Positions 16,200-25,369 of a stretch of DNA of 64,000 nucleotides are shown in pieces. The DNA is from Allosphingosinicella deserti (GTDB lineage: Bacteria > Pseudomonadota > Alphaproteobacteria > Sphingomonadales > Sphingomonadaceae). The stretch lies in the NCBI RefSeq assembly GCF_003012735.1, contig NZ_PXYI01000009.1, positions 62,001-126,000 of the forward strand, given 5' to 3'. Position 1 is the first letter of the stretch. Each line of letters starts with the position of its first letter. The notes under the pieces are model-generated. The model was given only the letters and a program-made list of their open reading frames with translations. It was not told where the DNA came from and did not search any database. Both the position numbers and the translations under genes were made by a program.

Positions 16200-17681
16200 T
16201 CACCACCATGCCTCCGGACGCGCTTTGAACCCGGCGCGCTCCTCGAAGGCGAGCGCCGCGTTGAGAACGCCCTGTTCATCGAGCGGACGGCCGATCAGCT
16301 GCAGCCCGAGCGGAAGGCCCTGGCCGTCGAGCCCCGCGGGCACTGCCATCGCTGGCAAGCCGGCGAGGCTGGCGGGCACGGCAAAGACGTCGTTCAGATA
16401 CATGGCGATCGGATCGGCCGTCTTCTCGCCGAGCCCGAAGGCTGCGGACGGGGCAGTCGGCGTCAGCAGCAGGTCGACGCTCTCGAACGCCTGGTGGAAA
16501 TCGCGTGCGATCAGTGCCCGCACCTTCTGCGCCTGATTGAAATAGGCGTCGTAGAAGCCTGCAGAGAGCACGTAGGTGCCGATCATGATCCGCCGCTTGA
16601 CCTCGGCCCCGAAGCCGGCCGCGCGGGTCGCCTCGTACATTTCCGTGAGATTGCCGTTCTCGGGCGCAACCCGCTGGCCGTAGCGGACGCCGTCATAACG
16701 GGCGAGATTCGACGAGGCCTCGGCCGGCGCGATGATGTAATAGGTCGGAAGCGCGTATCTGGTGTGCGGCAGCGAGACGTCCACGATCTCGGCGCCGGCA
16801 TCGCGCAGCCAGGCGATGCCCTGCTCCCAGACTGCGTCGATCTCCGCGGGCACGCCGTCGATGCGATATTCCTTGGGGATGCCGATCCTCTTGCCGCGGA
16901 TGTCGCTCGAAAGGTTCGCTTCCCAGTTCGGCACCGGCAGATCGAGGGAGGTCGAATCCTTGCGGTCGAAGCCGGCCATCGCTTCGAGCATGACCGCGCA
17001 ATCGCGAACGTCGTGGGCCATGGGGCCCGCCTGATCGAGGCTGGAGGCGAAGGCGACCATGCCGAAGCGCGAACAGCGGCCGTAGGTCGGCTTAATACCG
17101 GAAATGCCCGTGAACGCGGCCGGCTGTCGGATCGAGCCGCCGGTGTCGGTGCCGGTTACGCCAGGGGCGAGCCGCGCCGCGACCGCCGAAGCGGAGCCGC
17201 CCGAAGAACCCCCTGGAGTGATTCCGGCATTGCCGCCATCGTTGCGGCGCCAGGGCGACAGGACGTTGCCGAAGACGCTGGTCTCGTTGGACGACCCCAT
17301 CGCAAACTCGTCCATGTTGAGCTTGCCGAGCATCCCCGCCCCGGCGGCGAACAGATTGCCGCTGACCGTCGATTCGTAGACCGGCTCGAAGCCCTTGAGC
17401 ATGTTGCTGCCGGCCGTCGTCTGATAGCCCTTGGTGGCGAACAGATCCTTGATGCCGAGCGGAACGCCCGAAAGCGGCTTGAGGTCGCCGGACGCACGCG
17501 CGGCATCGGCGGCATCGGCTGCGGCGAGGGCATGCTCGGGGGTCTCGATGACGAAGGCGTTGAGCGCCCGCCCCTTCTCGACCTGGGCGATAAAGGCTTC
17601 GGCGACGTCGCGCGCTTTGAAGTCGCCGTCGCGGACGCCGTCGCGAATCTGGGCGACGCCGAGCTGAGTGAGGTCGGTCAT
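16200..17681 (-). CDS. gatA: Asp-tRNA(Asn)/Glu-tRNA(Gln) amidotransferase subunit A
   Basis: This 493-residue amidase-signature enzyme releases ammonia from glutamine for transamidation. The catalytic Lys is in [12 protein letters not shown], the cis-Ser in [11 protein letters not shown] and the nucleophile Ser in [12 protein letters not shown]. The start [10 protein letters not shown] overlaps the gatC stop in a TAATG arrangement, which marks coupled translation. The frame stays open far upstream on this strand opposite gatC, but that extension is out of register with any GatA sequence. The operon order is gatC-gatA-gatB. Confidence 0.97.
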   Translation of the reverse strand: MTDLTQLGVAQIRDGVRDGDFKARDVAEAFIAQVEKGRALNAFVIETPEHALAAADAADAARASGDLKPLSGVPLGIKDLFATKGYQTTAGSNMLKGFEPVYESTVSGNLFAAGAGMLGKLNMDEFAMGSSNETSVFGNVLSPWRRNDGGNAGITPGGSSGGSASAVAARLAPGVTGTDTGGSIRQPAAFTGISGIKPTYGRCSRFGMVAFASSLDQAGPMAHDVRDCAVMLEAMAGFDRKDSTSLDLPVPNWEANLSSDIRGKRIGIPKEYRIDGVPAEIDAVWEQGIAWLRDAGAEIVDVSLPHTRYALPTYYIIAPAEASSNLARYDGVRYGQRVAPENGNLTEMYEATRAAGFGAEVKRRIMIGTYVLSAGFYDAYFNQAQKVRALIARDFHQAFESVDLLLTPTAPSAAFGLGEKTADPIAMYLNDVFAVPASLAGLPAMAVPAGLDGQGLPLGLQLIGRPLDEQGVLNAALAFEERAGFKARPEAWW

Positions 17682-17968
17682 TATTCGATCACCTTGGGGA
17701 CGGCGAAGAAGCCGTGTTCGGCCACCGGCGCGTTGGCGAGGACGGCATCGCGGATGCCGCCATCGGTCACCTGGTCTTCGCGGAGCCGCAGGTGGTTGGG
17801 GATGACCGCGGTCATCGGCTCGACGCCGGAAACGTCGACCTCCTGCAATTGCTCGACCCAGCCGAGAATATTGTTCAGTTCGGGCGCGAGCGCCTCGACC
17901 TCGGCATCGCTGACGGCAATGCGGGCAAGACGCGCGATATGGCGGACGGTTGCGGTATCGACGGACAT
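17681..17968 (-). CDS. gatC: Asp-tRNA(Asn)/Glu-tRNA(Gln) amidotransferase subunit C
   Basis: This 95-residue GatC wraps around GatA and GatB and stabilises the complex. The N-terminal helix [14 protein letters not shown] and the C-terminal [20 protein letters not shown] then FFAVPKVIE are typical. It is the first gene of the gatCAB cluster and shares one base with gatA. Confidence 0.95.
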   Translation of the reverse strand: MSVDTATVRHIARLARIAVSDAEVEALAPELNNILGWVEQLQEVDVSGVEPMTAVIPNHLRLREDQVTDGGIRDAVLANAPVAEHGFFAVPKVIE

Positions 17969-18032
17969 GAAGGCGCGCTAGCATCCACGTTGCGGTGCAT
18001 CAAGGACGGCGCGCACCCGGCCCGGCCGCCAT

Positions 18033-19727
18033 TCACTCGATCGCGTGCCCGATCGGCTTCCCGTCGACATAGATCCTGCGGGCGGTGACCGTCCGCACCT
18101 CGATCTTGCCCGTCGGCAAACCGACAACCGCGGGCTGAGCCGGGCCTGCGCCGGCGGAGACGAGCCTCCACGAACCATCGGATCCGCGGTCGAACAGGGC
18201 CACATCGGGCGCGCATTCCCGGCATGCCACGCTGAGGAGCACCGCCTGGGAAGGCGAGTCGATAAGAAGCCGGCATGATCGCGCGGCGCATAAACCCTCC
18301 TTGTTGATCGTCGCCGAAAGCGCGGGCGGCACGTTCGCGCCCGCGGGCGTCACCACCATCGGGCGTGGTGCGGGTATCGACGCCTCGGCGACGTTGGGGA
18401 GCAAGGCCCATCTATTTTGCGCGGCGAGCGCCTCGGCAGCACGACTTCGGATGATCGCCGAGGGACTTCGGGAGAGGGTCTGCAGCGCCTGCCGTCCGGC
18501 AGGGCCGAAATCGAACCGCAAGGCTGCCCAATCGAATTTCTCCGGAGCAATACGGCCCTGCTCCAGCCGCGCCACCTGATCGCGGGCGGAGATGGCGCCG
18601 AAGCTCACGATCGGCAGCGCGAGGAAGAGCGTGGTGACCGATAGACCCGCAGCGATCAGGACGTTGATTCGCCGCAGCGCCTCGGGCCAGGATCGTCGTC
18701 CCCACGCGATCGCCACGAGGTAGCCGATTGCGAATGCAAGCACGGCACCGACGAAGACGGCCGCCCAGAGACGATCCGGCGTAAGCCCATATTGGCCGAT
18801 CCGCTTCGCCGTCGACACTGCGGCAACGCCGCCGAGAGGCACCCCGACGAGAGCAAGTGCGATCGCCGAAGCGCGGACGGCACGCTGGTGCGACACTTCC
18901 TCTCTATTGTTTCCCACCACCGCGTTGACCAGGACGATTGCCCCGAGGATCGAGACGAGCAGGATCGGTGTCGTCGCCTTGGTACTCTCCCAAAGTGGTT
19001 CGAGGCCTGTGAACGGCAGGGACATTACGAAGAGAACGAGTCCGGCCGCAAGAACCGGTGCGAGCACCGACAGGATTGCCCGTATTACGCGCTGCAGCGT
19101 CTCGACGACGCCCTCCCGATCCCGGAGCAGTCCGATCGCTCCGCCGAAGGCAGCGCATGCGATCGCGGCTAGGAGCCAGCCTTTCTCGATCAGCGTTTGC
19201 AGGGCATCGAGCCCGATCAGCGCAAACAGGGCAGCGAGCAAGACCGTCAGCAGGATTGCGACCAGCACGAACGCGCAAGCGGCCACCCCGAGGATCAGAT
19301 CGGTCCAGATATGGGCGAGGATTCCGGACGGGGAGAAATCGAGCCGCGCACGATCGCGCGCAGCCTGGAACAGCGGCAAGGCGAGGACGACGGCAGCGAT
19401 CGACGAAACGAAGCGCCAGCCCTCGCCGGCGGTCCATTCGCCCGGCGCGCCATTCGCCCAAGTTACGAATCCAGCGGCGAGGCCTCCGGCGATCGCGAAC
19501 ATCGCCGCCCACCGCCAGCGAAGGCGCTCGAGACCGAGCGACAGCAGGATGCCGGACACGCCGAGAAACGCGGCGACCGACACATCCAACCTGCCTTCAC
19601 TTTCGAACGCGCCGCCCTCGGTAAGCTGGTGGATGAGTATCCCCGTCGCCGCTCCGAGCACTGCCAGCACTGCTGCGCGCGCCGGCCATGGTCCGTGATC
19701 GATGCCGGCTTCCTCGCCCAACTCCAC
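18033..19727 (-). CDS. DUF4153-type multi-pass membrane protein
   Basis: This protein of about 564 residues has roughly 11-12 hydrophobic segments in the first 400 residues, including stretches near VLAVLGAATGILIHQL, ILLTVLLAALFALIGL and LAAGLVLFVMSLPF, followed by a soluble C-terminal region of about 170 residues. The layout and the DFSPSG and GPAGRQAL segments match DUF4153 proteins, which have no established function. The C-terminal part has Cys pairs (CAARSCRLLI, VACRECAPD) that could be extracytoplasmic. I chose the GTG at 19727 because residues encoded upstream (Gly/Arg-rich) look non-coding. A longer form from 19802 is possible. The gene diverges from the DUF3089 gene, with 125 bp between them. 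Confidence 0.7.
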   Translation of the reverse strand: MELGEEAGIDHGPWPARAAVLAVLGAATGILIHQLTEGGAFESEGRLDVSVAAFLGVSGILLSLGLERLRWRWAAMFAIAGGLAAGFVTWANGAPGEWTAGEGWRFVSSIAAVVLALPLFQAARDRARLDFSPSGILAHIWTDLILGVAACAFVLVAILLTVLLAALFALIGLDALQTLIEKGWLLAAIACAAFGGAIGLLRDREGVVETLQRVIRAILSVLAPVLAAGLVLFVMSLPFTGLEPLWESTKATTPILLVSILGAIVLVNAVVGNNREEVSHQRAVRASAIALALVGVPLGGVAAVSTAKRIGQYGLTPDRLWAAVFVGAVLAFAIGYLVAIAWGRRSWPEALRRINVLIAAGLSVTTLFLALPIVSFGAISARDQVARLEQGRIAPEKFDWAALRFDFGPAGRQALQTLSRSPSAIIRSRAAEALAAQNRWALLPNVAEASIPAPRPMVVTPAGANVPPALSATINKEGLCAARSCRLLIDSPSQAVLLSVACRECAPDVALFDRGSDGSWRLVSAGAGPAQPAVVGLPTGKIEVRTVTARRIYVDGKPIGHAIE

Positions 19728-19852
19728 TCTCCTCGGTTGCTGCCCACCGCCGGGCCCACCCCGGTGGCGGCCGTCCCTGCCGGCCTGTCTTATTCCTTGC
19801 ATCCATCCCTGCCATCCGCTTGTGCAGCCTTGATGCAGTTTCGGAGGAATTG

Positions 19853-20965
19853 ATGCTGGCGCGGCGTTTCCTGTGGGTGGTTGCGGGTCTTGTCGTGCTG
19901 GTTCTGATCGGAGCGATCGCGTTCCGGCTCTACGGCAACGAATTCCTGCGCATGACGCTGGTGCCGAACGCCGCGTTCGAAGGCGGCCCTCCGCCTGCGA
20001 CCAGCACCTACGAAAAGCCCGAAATGTGGCTGGCGCGCCCCGATCTCAAGGACAATCCATCACTATGGACGCCCCCGGGCGTCGGCCACAGCGCCAAGAC
20101 CGATGCGCTGGTCTTCTTCATTCATCCGACCTCGTATCTGGAGAAATCCGCGTGGAACGCGCCGCTCGACCATGCGGACTCGCAATGGCGGGCGAACCTC
20201 TTCGTGCGCAGCCAGGCCAGCGCGTTCAACGACATCGCCGCGATCTGGGCGCCCAAATACCGCCAGGCGACGTTCGGCGCGTTCCTCACCACTCAGGCCG
20301 AAGCGCAGAAGGCCCTCGACTTCGCCTACCGCGACGTTCTCGCGGCGTTCGATACCTTCCTCGACAAAGCGCCCAAGAATCGGCCGATCATCCTTGCCGG
20401 CCACAGCCAGGGCAGCCTCCACCTCACCCGGCTCCTGCGTGAACGGGTTGCCGGGACTCCGCTCGCCAGGCGGATCGTCGCGGCCTATGTAGTCGGCTGG
20501 CCGATTTCGGCCACCGCGGATCTCCCCGCGCTCGGCCTGCCCGCCTGCGAAACCCGGGAACAGGCGCGCTGCATCCTCAGCTGGCAGAGCTTCGCCGAAC
20601 CCGCCGATCCCAAGCTGGTCACGGACGTCTACGATGCGTCGGCAGGACCAAGTGGTATCCCCCGCGCCGGCTCGCCGATGCTGTGCGTCAACCCGCTTAC
20701 CGGAATGAGGAGCGGCGAAGCGGCGGCCGAGACCAATTCCGGCATGCTCGTGCCCAACAAGGAACTGACCGAAGGCAAGCTCACCAAACCCGCGGTTGCG
20801 GCGCGGTGCGACGTGCGGGGCTTCCTGCTGATCGGCGAGGACGCACCGGATCTCGGCCCCTATGTCCTCCCGGGCAACAATTATCATGTTTATGATTACG
20901 CCCTGTTCTGGATGAACATCCGCGCCGACGCTGCCGCCCGCCTTGCAGCGTATAAGCGCCGATGA
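19853..20965 (+). CDS. DUF3089 domain lipase-like protein
   Basis: A 370-residue protein with an N-terminal membrane anchor or signal ([21 protein letters not shown]) and an alpha/beta-hydrolase-like body. The sequence FFIHPTSYL opens the domain and the probable nucleophile elbow is [10 protein letters not shown], as in the DUF3089 family. A GGAGGA box lies six bases before the ATG. Four Cys residues in the last third ([23 protein letters not shown]) suggest disulfides and periplasmic location. The substrate is unknown. It overlaps ruvX by 4 bp and probably forms a transcription unit with ruvX and pyrB. Confidence 0.78.
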   Translation: MLARRFLWVVAGLVVLVLIGAIAFRLYGNEFLRMTLVPNAAFEGGPPPATSTYEKPEMWLARPDLKDNPSLWTPPGVGHSAKTDALVFFIHPTSYLEKSAWNAPLDHADSQWRANLFVRSQASAFNDIAAIWAPKYRQATFGAFLTTQAEAQKALDFAYRDVLAAFDTFLDKAPKNRPIILAGHSQGSLHLTRLLRERVAGTPLARRIVAAYVVGWPISATADLPALGLPACETREQARCILSWQSFAEPADPKLVTDVYDASAGPSGIPRAGSPMLCVNPLTGMRSGEAAAETNSGMLVPNKELTEGKLTKPAVAARCDVRGFLLIGEDAPDLGPYVLPGNNYHVYDYALFWMNIRADAAARLAAYKRR

Positions 20966-21423
20966 TCACCAGCAAGATCGCCGAGTTCCGCGACCAACTG
21001 CCCGAGGGCGGCCGGCTGATGGGCCTCGACGTCGGCACCAAGACGATCGGAGTTGCGCTGTGCGACGCCGGTTGGTCGATCGCGACAGCGGCCGAATTGA
21101 TCCGGCGGACGAAATTCCAGGTCGATCTTGAAAAGCTCCGTCAGTTCGCCGTCCGACAGAGCGTTCGAGGCCTCGTTATCGGGCTGCCGCTCAATCTCGA
21201 TGGCACAGACAGTCCGCGTACCCAATCGACCCGCGCCTTTGCCCGCAACACGCAGCCGCTGGGGCTCCCGATCCTGCTGTGGGACGAGCGCTGGTCGACC
21301 CAGGCGGTCACGCGCGCCCTGCTCGACGCCGACACCAGCCGAGCCCGCCGGGCCGAGCTCGTCGACAAGATGGCTGCCGCCTACATCCTCCAGGGCGCAA
21401 TCGACGGGCTGATGATGGGGTGA
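20962..21423 (+). CDS. ruvX: RuvX/YqgF-type putative pre-16S rRNA nuclease
   Basis: A 153-residue RNase H-fold protein. The first metal-binding strand is [15 protein letters not shown], the second acidic motif lies in [12 protein letters not shown], and the third is in LLWDERWST with the downstream [11 protein letters not shown]. YqgF was originally proposed as a Holliday-junction resolvase, and E. coli YqgF matures the 5' end of 16S rRNA. It overlaps the upstream gene by 4 bp and lies 61 bp upstream of pyrB, an order I have seen described for alphaproteobacteria. Confidence 0.9.
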   Translation: MITSKIAEFRDQLPEGGRLMGLDVGTKTIGVALCDAGWSIATAAELIRRTKFQVDLEKLRQFAVRQSVRGLVIGLPLNLDGTDSPRTQSTRAFARNTQPLGLPILLWDERWSTQAVTRALLDADTSRARRAELVDKMAAAYILQGAIDGLMMG

Positions 21424-21484
21424 TCGGCTCCGGGGCGCGCGGGGTGCTTGCTCCCTCACACTCCCCAGCCTATCGGGCTCGCTC

Positions 21485-22411
21485 ATGTCCAGCTTCGCGC
21501 ACCGCCACCTGCTCGGGATCGAGCAGCTCTCCGCCGACGACATCCTCCTTCTTCTTGATGAAGCCGAGCATTGGGTTTCGTTCAATCGGCAGAGGCGCAA
21601 GCAGGACGATCGGCTTGCTGGGCTGACCCAGTTCAACGTCTTTTTCGAGAATTCTACCAGGACGTTGTTTTCGTTCGAGGTCGCCGGGAAGAGGCTGGGC
21701 GCGACGGTTGCAAACTTCCATGCGATCGGATCGTCGGTGCAGAAAGGTGAGAGCCTGATCGACACGGCGCTTACGCTCGATGCGATGCAGCCGGACGTGA
21801 TGGTGATTCGTCATTCGGAAACCGGTGCGCCGGGCGATGTCGCCGACGTCGTCGGGTGCGCGGTGATCAACGCCGGCGACGGCACCGGCGAACACCCGAC
21901 CCAGGCGCTGCTCGATGCGCTGACGATGCGGCGACGCAAGGGCCGGATCGAGGGCCTCAAGATCGCGATCTGCGGGGACATCAAGCATAGCCGGGTCGCC
22001 GGCTCGAACATGCGCCTGCTGCCGAAGCTCGGTGCGCAGCTGCGGGTGGTCGGCCCGCCCAACCTCCTGCCCGACGACACGCGCGGACTGGCGGCCTTCA
22101 CCAGCCTCGAAGAAGGCATCGAGGGTGCCGACATCGTGATGATGTTGCGTATCCAGCGCGAGCGAATGGAAGCGAGCGTCTCGGGCTCGCTCGAGGATTT
22201 CCACGCTCGCTACGGTCTCACTCGCGAGCGGCTGAAGCGCGCGGCACCGGATGCCGTGGTGATGCACCCGGGGCCGATGAACCGTGGCGTCGAGATCGCC
22301 AGCGACGTCGCCGACGATCCCGATCGCTCCGCCATTCTCGAGCAGGTCGAGATGGGCGTCGCGGTGCGGATGGCGGTGCTCGACGTACTGACACGCGAAC
22401 GGAGGGGCTGA
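21485..22411 (+). CDS. pyrB: Aspartate carbamoyltransferase catalytic subunit
   Basis: This 308-residue enzyme makes carbamoyl-aspartate in pyrimidine synthesis. The carbamoyl-phosphate loop is [13 protein letters not shown] (STRT motif), followed by [24 protein letters not shown] and the aspartate-binding [12 protein letters not shown]. Length and order are typical of the class without an adjacent pyrI. A pyrC-like dihydroorotase often follows in alphaproteobacteria but here the next gene is convergent. The stop codon lies inside the loop of a perfect hairpin. Confidence 0.96.
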   Translation: MSSFAHRHLLGIEQLSADDILLLLDEAEHWVSFNRQRRKQDDRLAGLTQFNVFFENSTRTLFSFEVAGKRLGATVANFHAIGSSVQKGESLIDTALTLDAMQPDVMVIRHSETGAPGDVADVVGCAVINAGDGTGEHPTQALLDALTMRRRKGRIEGLKIAICGDIKHSRVAGSNMRLLPKLGAQLRVVGPPNLLPDDTRGLAAFTSLEEGIEGADIVMMLRIQRERMEASVSGSLEDFHARYGLTRERLKRAAPDAVVMHPGPMNRGVEIASDVADDPDRSAILEQVEMGVAVRMAVLDVLTRERRG

Positions 22412-22421
22412 CCCCTCCGTT
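22398..22421 (+). terminator. pyrB terminator overlapping the stop codon
   Basis: A 10-bp perfect stem (AACGGAGGGG with CCCCTCCGTT) with a CTGA loop that contains the TGA stop. It is followed by CCTGTTCGTT. It also separates pyrB from the convergent TPR/SPOR gene. Confidence 0.7.
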
Positions 22422-22441
22422 CCTGTTCGTTCCGGCTCGTA

Positions 22442-23812
22442 TCAGCCGCGGCGAACCCCGGTGTAGCGGCTCGCCCATTGCACCGGAGCGTCGCCGGCGA
22501 CGGCGCGGACGAAGCAGACGCCGCCCTTCGCCTTGACCACCTGGCAAACGCGGGCTGCGTCGTTGCGGCTGTCGAAGCCGGCAACCGACAGGCGATGGAA
22601 CACGCCCTTGGGCAGCTTCACCGTGGTCGACAGCGGCGTCTGGCTGGAGAAGCCGTAACGCTTGTAGGCCGAAGCCCAGGCACGCTCGACGGCCGCCGGG
22701 CTGCTGAACGCCCCGAGCTGCACGGCGAAGCCGCCGTGGCCGCGCGTGACGGTGCCGCTGTTCAAGACCGCGGGGGCGGCACGGAAGCTGCGGGCGGCCT
22801 GCTTGGCAGGCGCCACTGCTCGGATCGCTTCCGGCTGGGCGGAGACCAGGGTCTCGACTGCGGATGCGTAAACGGGCTTGGTTTCGACCGCCGCCTCGCC
22901 GTCCTGCTGATCTCGGGCCGAGACCCAATCGGACATGTCGGCATTCTGGACCGGGGCATCCTGGGGCGACGGGGCAGCCAGCGGTTCGAAGATCGCGGGC
23001 GTGGCGACAGCGGCCGGTTGCTCGGCAGCGGCCAGCGCAACACCCTCATTCACGGCCGGGGCAAGGGCCAGGTGGGCCGGCTGACCGGCATCGTCTGCCG
23101 ACGGCGTAGCGCCGACGAACGCTGCAACCTGAGCTGCAGGAGCATTGGGCTTCGCAAGCGCCGCCCATTGTTGCAGACGGCCGCTCAGCTGATCGGGCGA
23201 GATATCCTGAGCCGCTGTGATCCGCGCCTTCTCCCAGTCCCCGGAAAGCGCGTAAGCGAGCGCCAGATTCTGACGGACTCGCGCCGCGGCACCGGCTTCA
23301 CGCGCCGCGGGTTCGAGCAACTGAATGGCCCGGCTGGTCTCACCGGCCAGCGCATAAGCCAGGCCGAGGTCGGCGGCCGGTGCGGTCTTCATGTCCTCGA
23401 GCTGGGCGATTGCGCCGCCGCGTTCGTCGAGCGCAATGCGGGTCAGCGCGACCCACAGACCGGCGCGAACGTTGCCCGGATCGAGCGCCAGCACGTCCTC
23501 GAACGTGGTCTCGGCCGAACGGAAGCGGCCGTTCTTGATGTACAGATCGCCGAGCAGCATGCGGAAGCCGACATCCTGTGGCGAAAGCTCGACGGCGCGC
23601 TCTGCGTGGCCGAGTGCACCCGCGAAATCCGACTGCTGGCTGGCCGCGTTCGCCTTGGCATAGAAGGTCATCGCCTGCTGATCGGCCTTCGACGCCTGCG
23701 TGGACACGCTGTTCGGCCGGAAGGCTTGCGTGCCCGGATTGCAGGCGACCATCGTGCCGGCCAATGCAAGACCGGCGAAGCCGAACTTGAGCACCTTGTT
23801 GTTGTTCATCAT
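22442..23812 (-). CDS. TPR lipoprotein with C-terminal SPOR domain
   Basis: A 456-residue lipoprotein: the signal LAGTMVAC gives lipid-modified Cys24. Residues of about 45-215 form tetratricopeptide-like helices (FYAKANAASQQSDFAGAL, then LLGDLYIKNGRFRSAETTF). A low-complexity Ala/Pro-rich linker follows (220-360). The end is a SPOR domain starting GGFAVQLGAFSSPAAVERAW, which in known proteins binds denuded septal peptidoglycan. The ending includes two Cys (ARVCQVVKAKGGVCF). It is the last gene of a three-gene unit with parA- and RHH-like genes, just 10 bp from the RHH gene. A role at the division site or envelope is inferred from SPOR. Confidence 0.85.
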   Translation of the reverse strand: MMNNNKVLKFGFAGLALAGTMVACNPGTQAFRPNSVSTQASKADQQAMTFYAKANAASQQSDFAGALGHAERAVELSPQDVGFRMLLGDLYIKNGRFRSAETTFEDVLALDPGNVRAGLWVALTRIALDERGGAIAQLEDMKTAPAADLGLAYALAGETSRAIQLLEPAAREAGAAARVRQNLALAYALSGDWEKARITAAQDISPDQLSGRLQQWAALAKPNAPAAQVAAFVGATPSADDAGQPAHLALAPAVNEGVALAAAEQPAAVATPAIFEPLAAPSPQDAPVQNADMSDWVSARDQQDGEAAVETKPVYASAVETLVSAQPEAIRAVAPAKQAARSFRAAPAVLNSGTVTRGHGGFAVQLGAFSSPAAVERAWASAYKRYGFSSQTPLSTTVKLPKGVFHRLSVAGFDSRNDAARVCQVVKAKGGVCFVRAVAGDAPVQWASRYTGVRRG

Positions 23813-23822
23813 ACCACTCCGC

Positions 23823-24413
23823 TCAGCGGCCCGAAGCTTCGATCGGCAGCCGCTCGGCCAACGCTTCGATTTCGGGAAGAGATTTCAGGAATTCATCGAG
23901 TGCGCCCGTCACCAGTTGCTGCGCGGAGCGATGCGAGACCGCGCAAGCGAGGCGGAGGCGCAGATGGCGTTCCGGATCGAGACGGAGCGTGAATGCAGCC
24001 TTGGCTTTTGCCGGTAGGGTGGTTTTCGTCGGACGGGACGGCGACAATTTGCGCGTCGCGCGTGGGCGCTGCGGAAGATTCACGACCTCTGCTTTGGCGA
24101 CTGAGGCCTTCGGAGGGATCTGCACCTCCTCGACTGGCGCTTCCTGCGCAAATGTTTGCTCCAGCGCGCGCTGATGGACGATCACGGCCGGCTCCGGCGC
24201 ATTCCGTACCGTCGAAGGGGTCAACCCGGCATTCCCTGCAAGAGGCTCTGTCGCGGGCGTCGCAGCTTCCTGCTGGCCCATATCGTTCCAGCCAAGGTCC
24301 TCGAGGCTACCGCCGAAGCTGCCGAAACCTTGGGGTCGCATGGCCGGCTTGGCTGCACCTTTGCGGGCAAGCAGGCCCGAGGAAAGCGAAGCGAATGGCT
24401 TGGTGTCGCGCAT
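23823..24413 (-). CDS. Ribbon-helix-helix protein, candidate ParA partner
   Basis: A 196-residue protein of unknown function starting MRDTKPFASLSSGLL. The first 130 residues are low complexity with Ala, Pro, Glu and Lys. The C-terminal part has a strand AAFTLRLD, a helix PERHLRLRLACAVS, a turn HRS and a helix AQQLVTGALDEFLKSL. This is the strand-helix-turn-helix layout of ribbon-helix-helix DNA-binding proteins, as in ParG/CopG. It starts 14 bp after the parA-like stop and ends 10 bp before the TPR-SPOR start. I infer that it is the DNA-binding or adaptor partner of the ParA-like ATPase. An upstream start at 24785 is rejected because it reads opposite parA. Confidence 0.68.
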   Translation of the reverse strand: MRDTKPFASLSSGLLARKGAAKPAMRPQGFGSFGGSLEDLGWNDMGQQEAATPATEPLAGNAGLTPSTVRNAPEPAVIVHQRALEQTFAQEAPVEEVQIPPKASVAKAEVVNLPQRPRATRKLSPSRPTKTTLPAKAKAAFTLRLDPERHLRLRLACAVSHRSAQQLVTGALDEFLKSLPEIEALAERLPIEASGR

Positions 24414-24427
24414 CGTCCGGCCCTCCG

Positions 24428-25156
24428 TCACTGGCCCACGACGCGGCGGCCGAAGCCGCCGGCCGGACGCACCGCCGACGCATGCGGCGCGCCGGGAACG
24501 AAGCTGCCCGGAGCGGTGAACACGGTGCGTCGGAAATTCTTCTCGAGCCGGTCGGAGATATACTCCCACAATCCCTCGACTTCGCGGGCAGATTTCCCCT
24601 TGGGGTCGACCTCCATCACAGTGCGGCCGTCGATCATTGACGCGGCGAAATCGGTGCGATGATGCAGCGTCACCGGGGCAACCGTGCCGTGCTGCGACAG
24701 CGCGACTGCCGCTTCGTAGGTGATTCGCGCCTTGGGTGTTGCGGCGTTGACGACGAAGATGAGCGGCTTGCCGGCACGTTCGCACAGATCGACGGTGGCG
24801 CCGACGGCGCGCAGATCGTGCGGCGACGGGCGGGTCGGAATGACGATCAACTCGGCCACCTGGATGACGCTCTGGATTGCCATGGTGATCGCCGGCGGCG
24901 TATCGATTACCGCGAGCTTGAAGCCCTGGCTCCTAAGGACCTCGAGATCGGCGGATAGGCGGGCGACGGTCGTCTGCGCGAATGCCGGCATTTCGGCCTC
25001 GCGCTCGTTCCACCAATCGGCCAGCGAGCCCTGGGGGTCGATGTCGATCAGGCAGACGGGACCAGCCCCGCTGCGTTCGGCCTGCACGGCTAGGTGGCCA
25101 GACAGGGTCGTCTTCCCCGATCCACCTTTTTGCGACGACAATGCCAATACGCGCAT
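24428..25156 (-). CDS. Orphan ParA-family ATPase
   Basis: A 242-residue Walker-type ATPase. The deviant Walker A motif with signature lysine is QKGGSGKTTLSGHL at residues 9-22, Walker A' is in CLIDIDPQGSLADWW and Walker B in LAVIDTPPA. The C-terminal 40 residues (RTVFTAPGSFVPGAPH onward) are low complexity. ParA proteins position plasmids, chromosomes or protein clusters by DNA-linked dimer cycling. No ParB with a ParB-N domain is visible here. The partner appears to be the RHH protein downstream, in the same operon as a TPR-SPOR lipoprotein. The short length places it with orphan ParA/MinD-like proteins. Confidence 0.85.
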   Translation of the reverse strand: MRVLALSSQKGGSGKTTLSGHLAVQAERSGAGPVCLIDIDPQGSLADWWNEREAEMPAFAQTTVARLSADLEVLRSQGFKLAVIDTPPAITMAIQSVIQVAELIVIPTRPSPHDLRAVGATVDLCERAGKPLIFVVNAATPKARITYEAAVALSQHGTVAPVTLHHRTDFAASMIDGRTVMEVDPKGKSAREVEGLWEYISDRLEKNFRRTVFTAPGSFVPGAPHASAVRPAGGFGRRVVGQ

Positions 25157-25369
25157 GTTTTCCCCTCACCTCGCGGGTTCGTGGACTGCCTCTTGCGCCC
25201 GGCTCGGCTAAATTTCGGTTAACGCGGCAACGACTTGCCGCCACAATGGCCTCGATTCGCCGCGTCATGACGTCACGCGTCAGGACGATCGGTTGTCTGT
25301 CCGCGTAGTGCTAAGAGCGAATTAACAAACTTGGGGTACCGACCCCGGCAGATACGACGGAGTTCATCG
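25157..25369. promoter_or_regulatory. Divergent promoter region between parA-like and Sel1-SPOR genes
   Basis: A 213-bp spacer with two AT-richer stretches (around 25208-25220, TAAATTTCGGTTAA, and 25315-25330, AGCGAATTAACAAACT). It must carry promoters for both directions. I do not identify clear -35/-10 boxes. Confidence 0.35.

Noticed and set aside
16062-17981. Open frame of 639 codons opposite gatA and gatC
   Set aside because: It is antisense to clear GatA/GatC sequence, has no recognisable motif and a composition typical of shadow frames.
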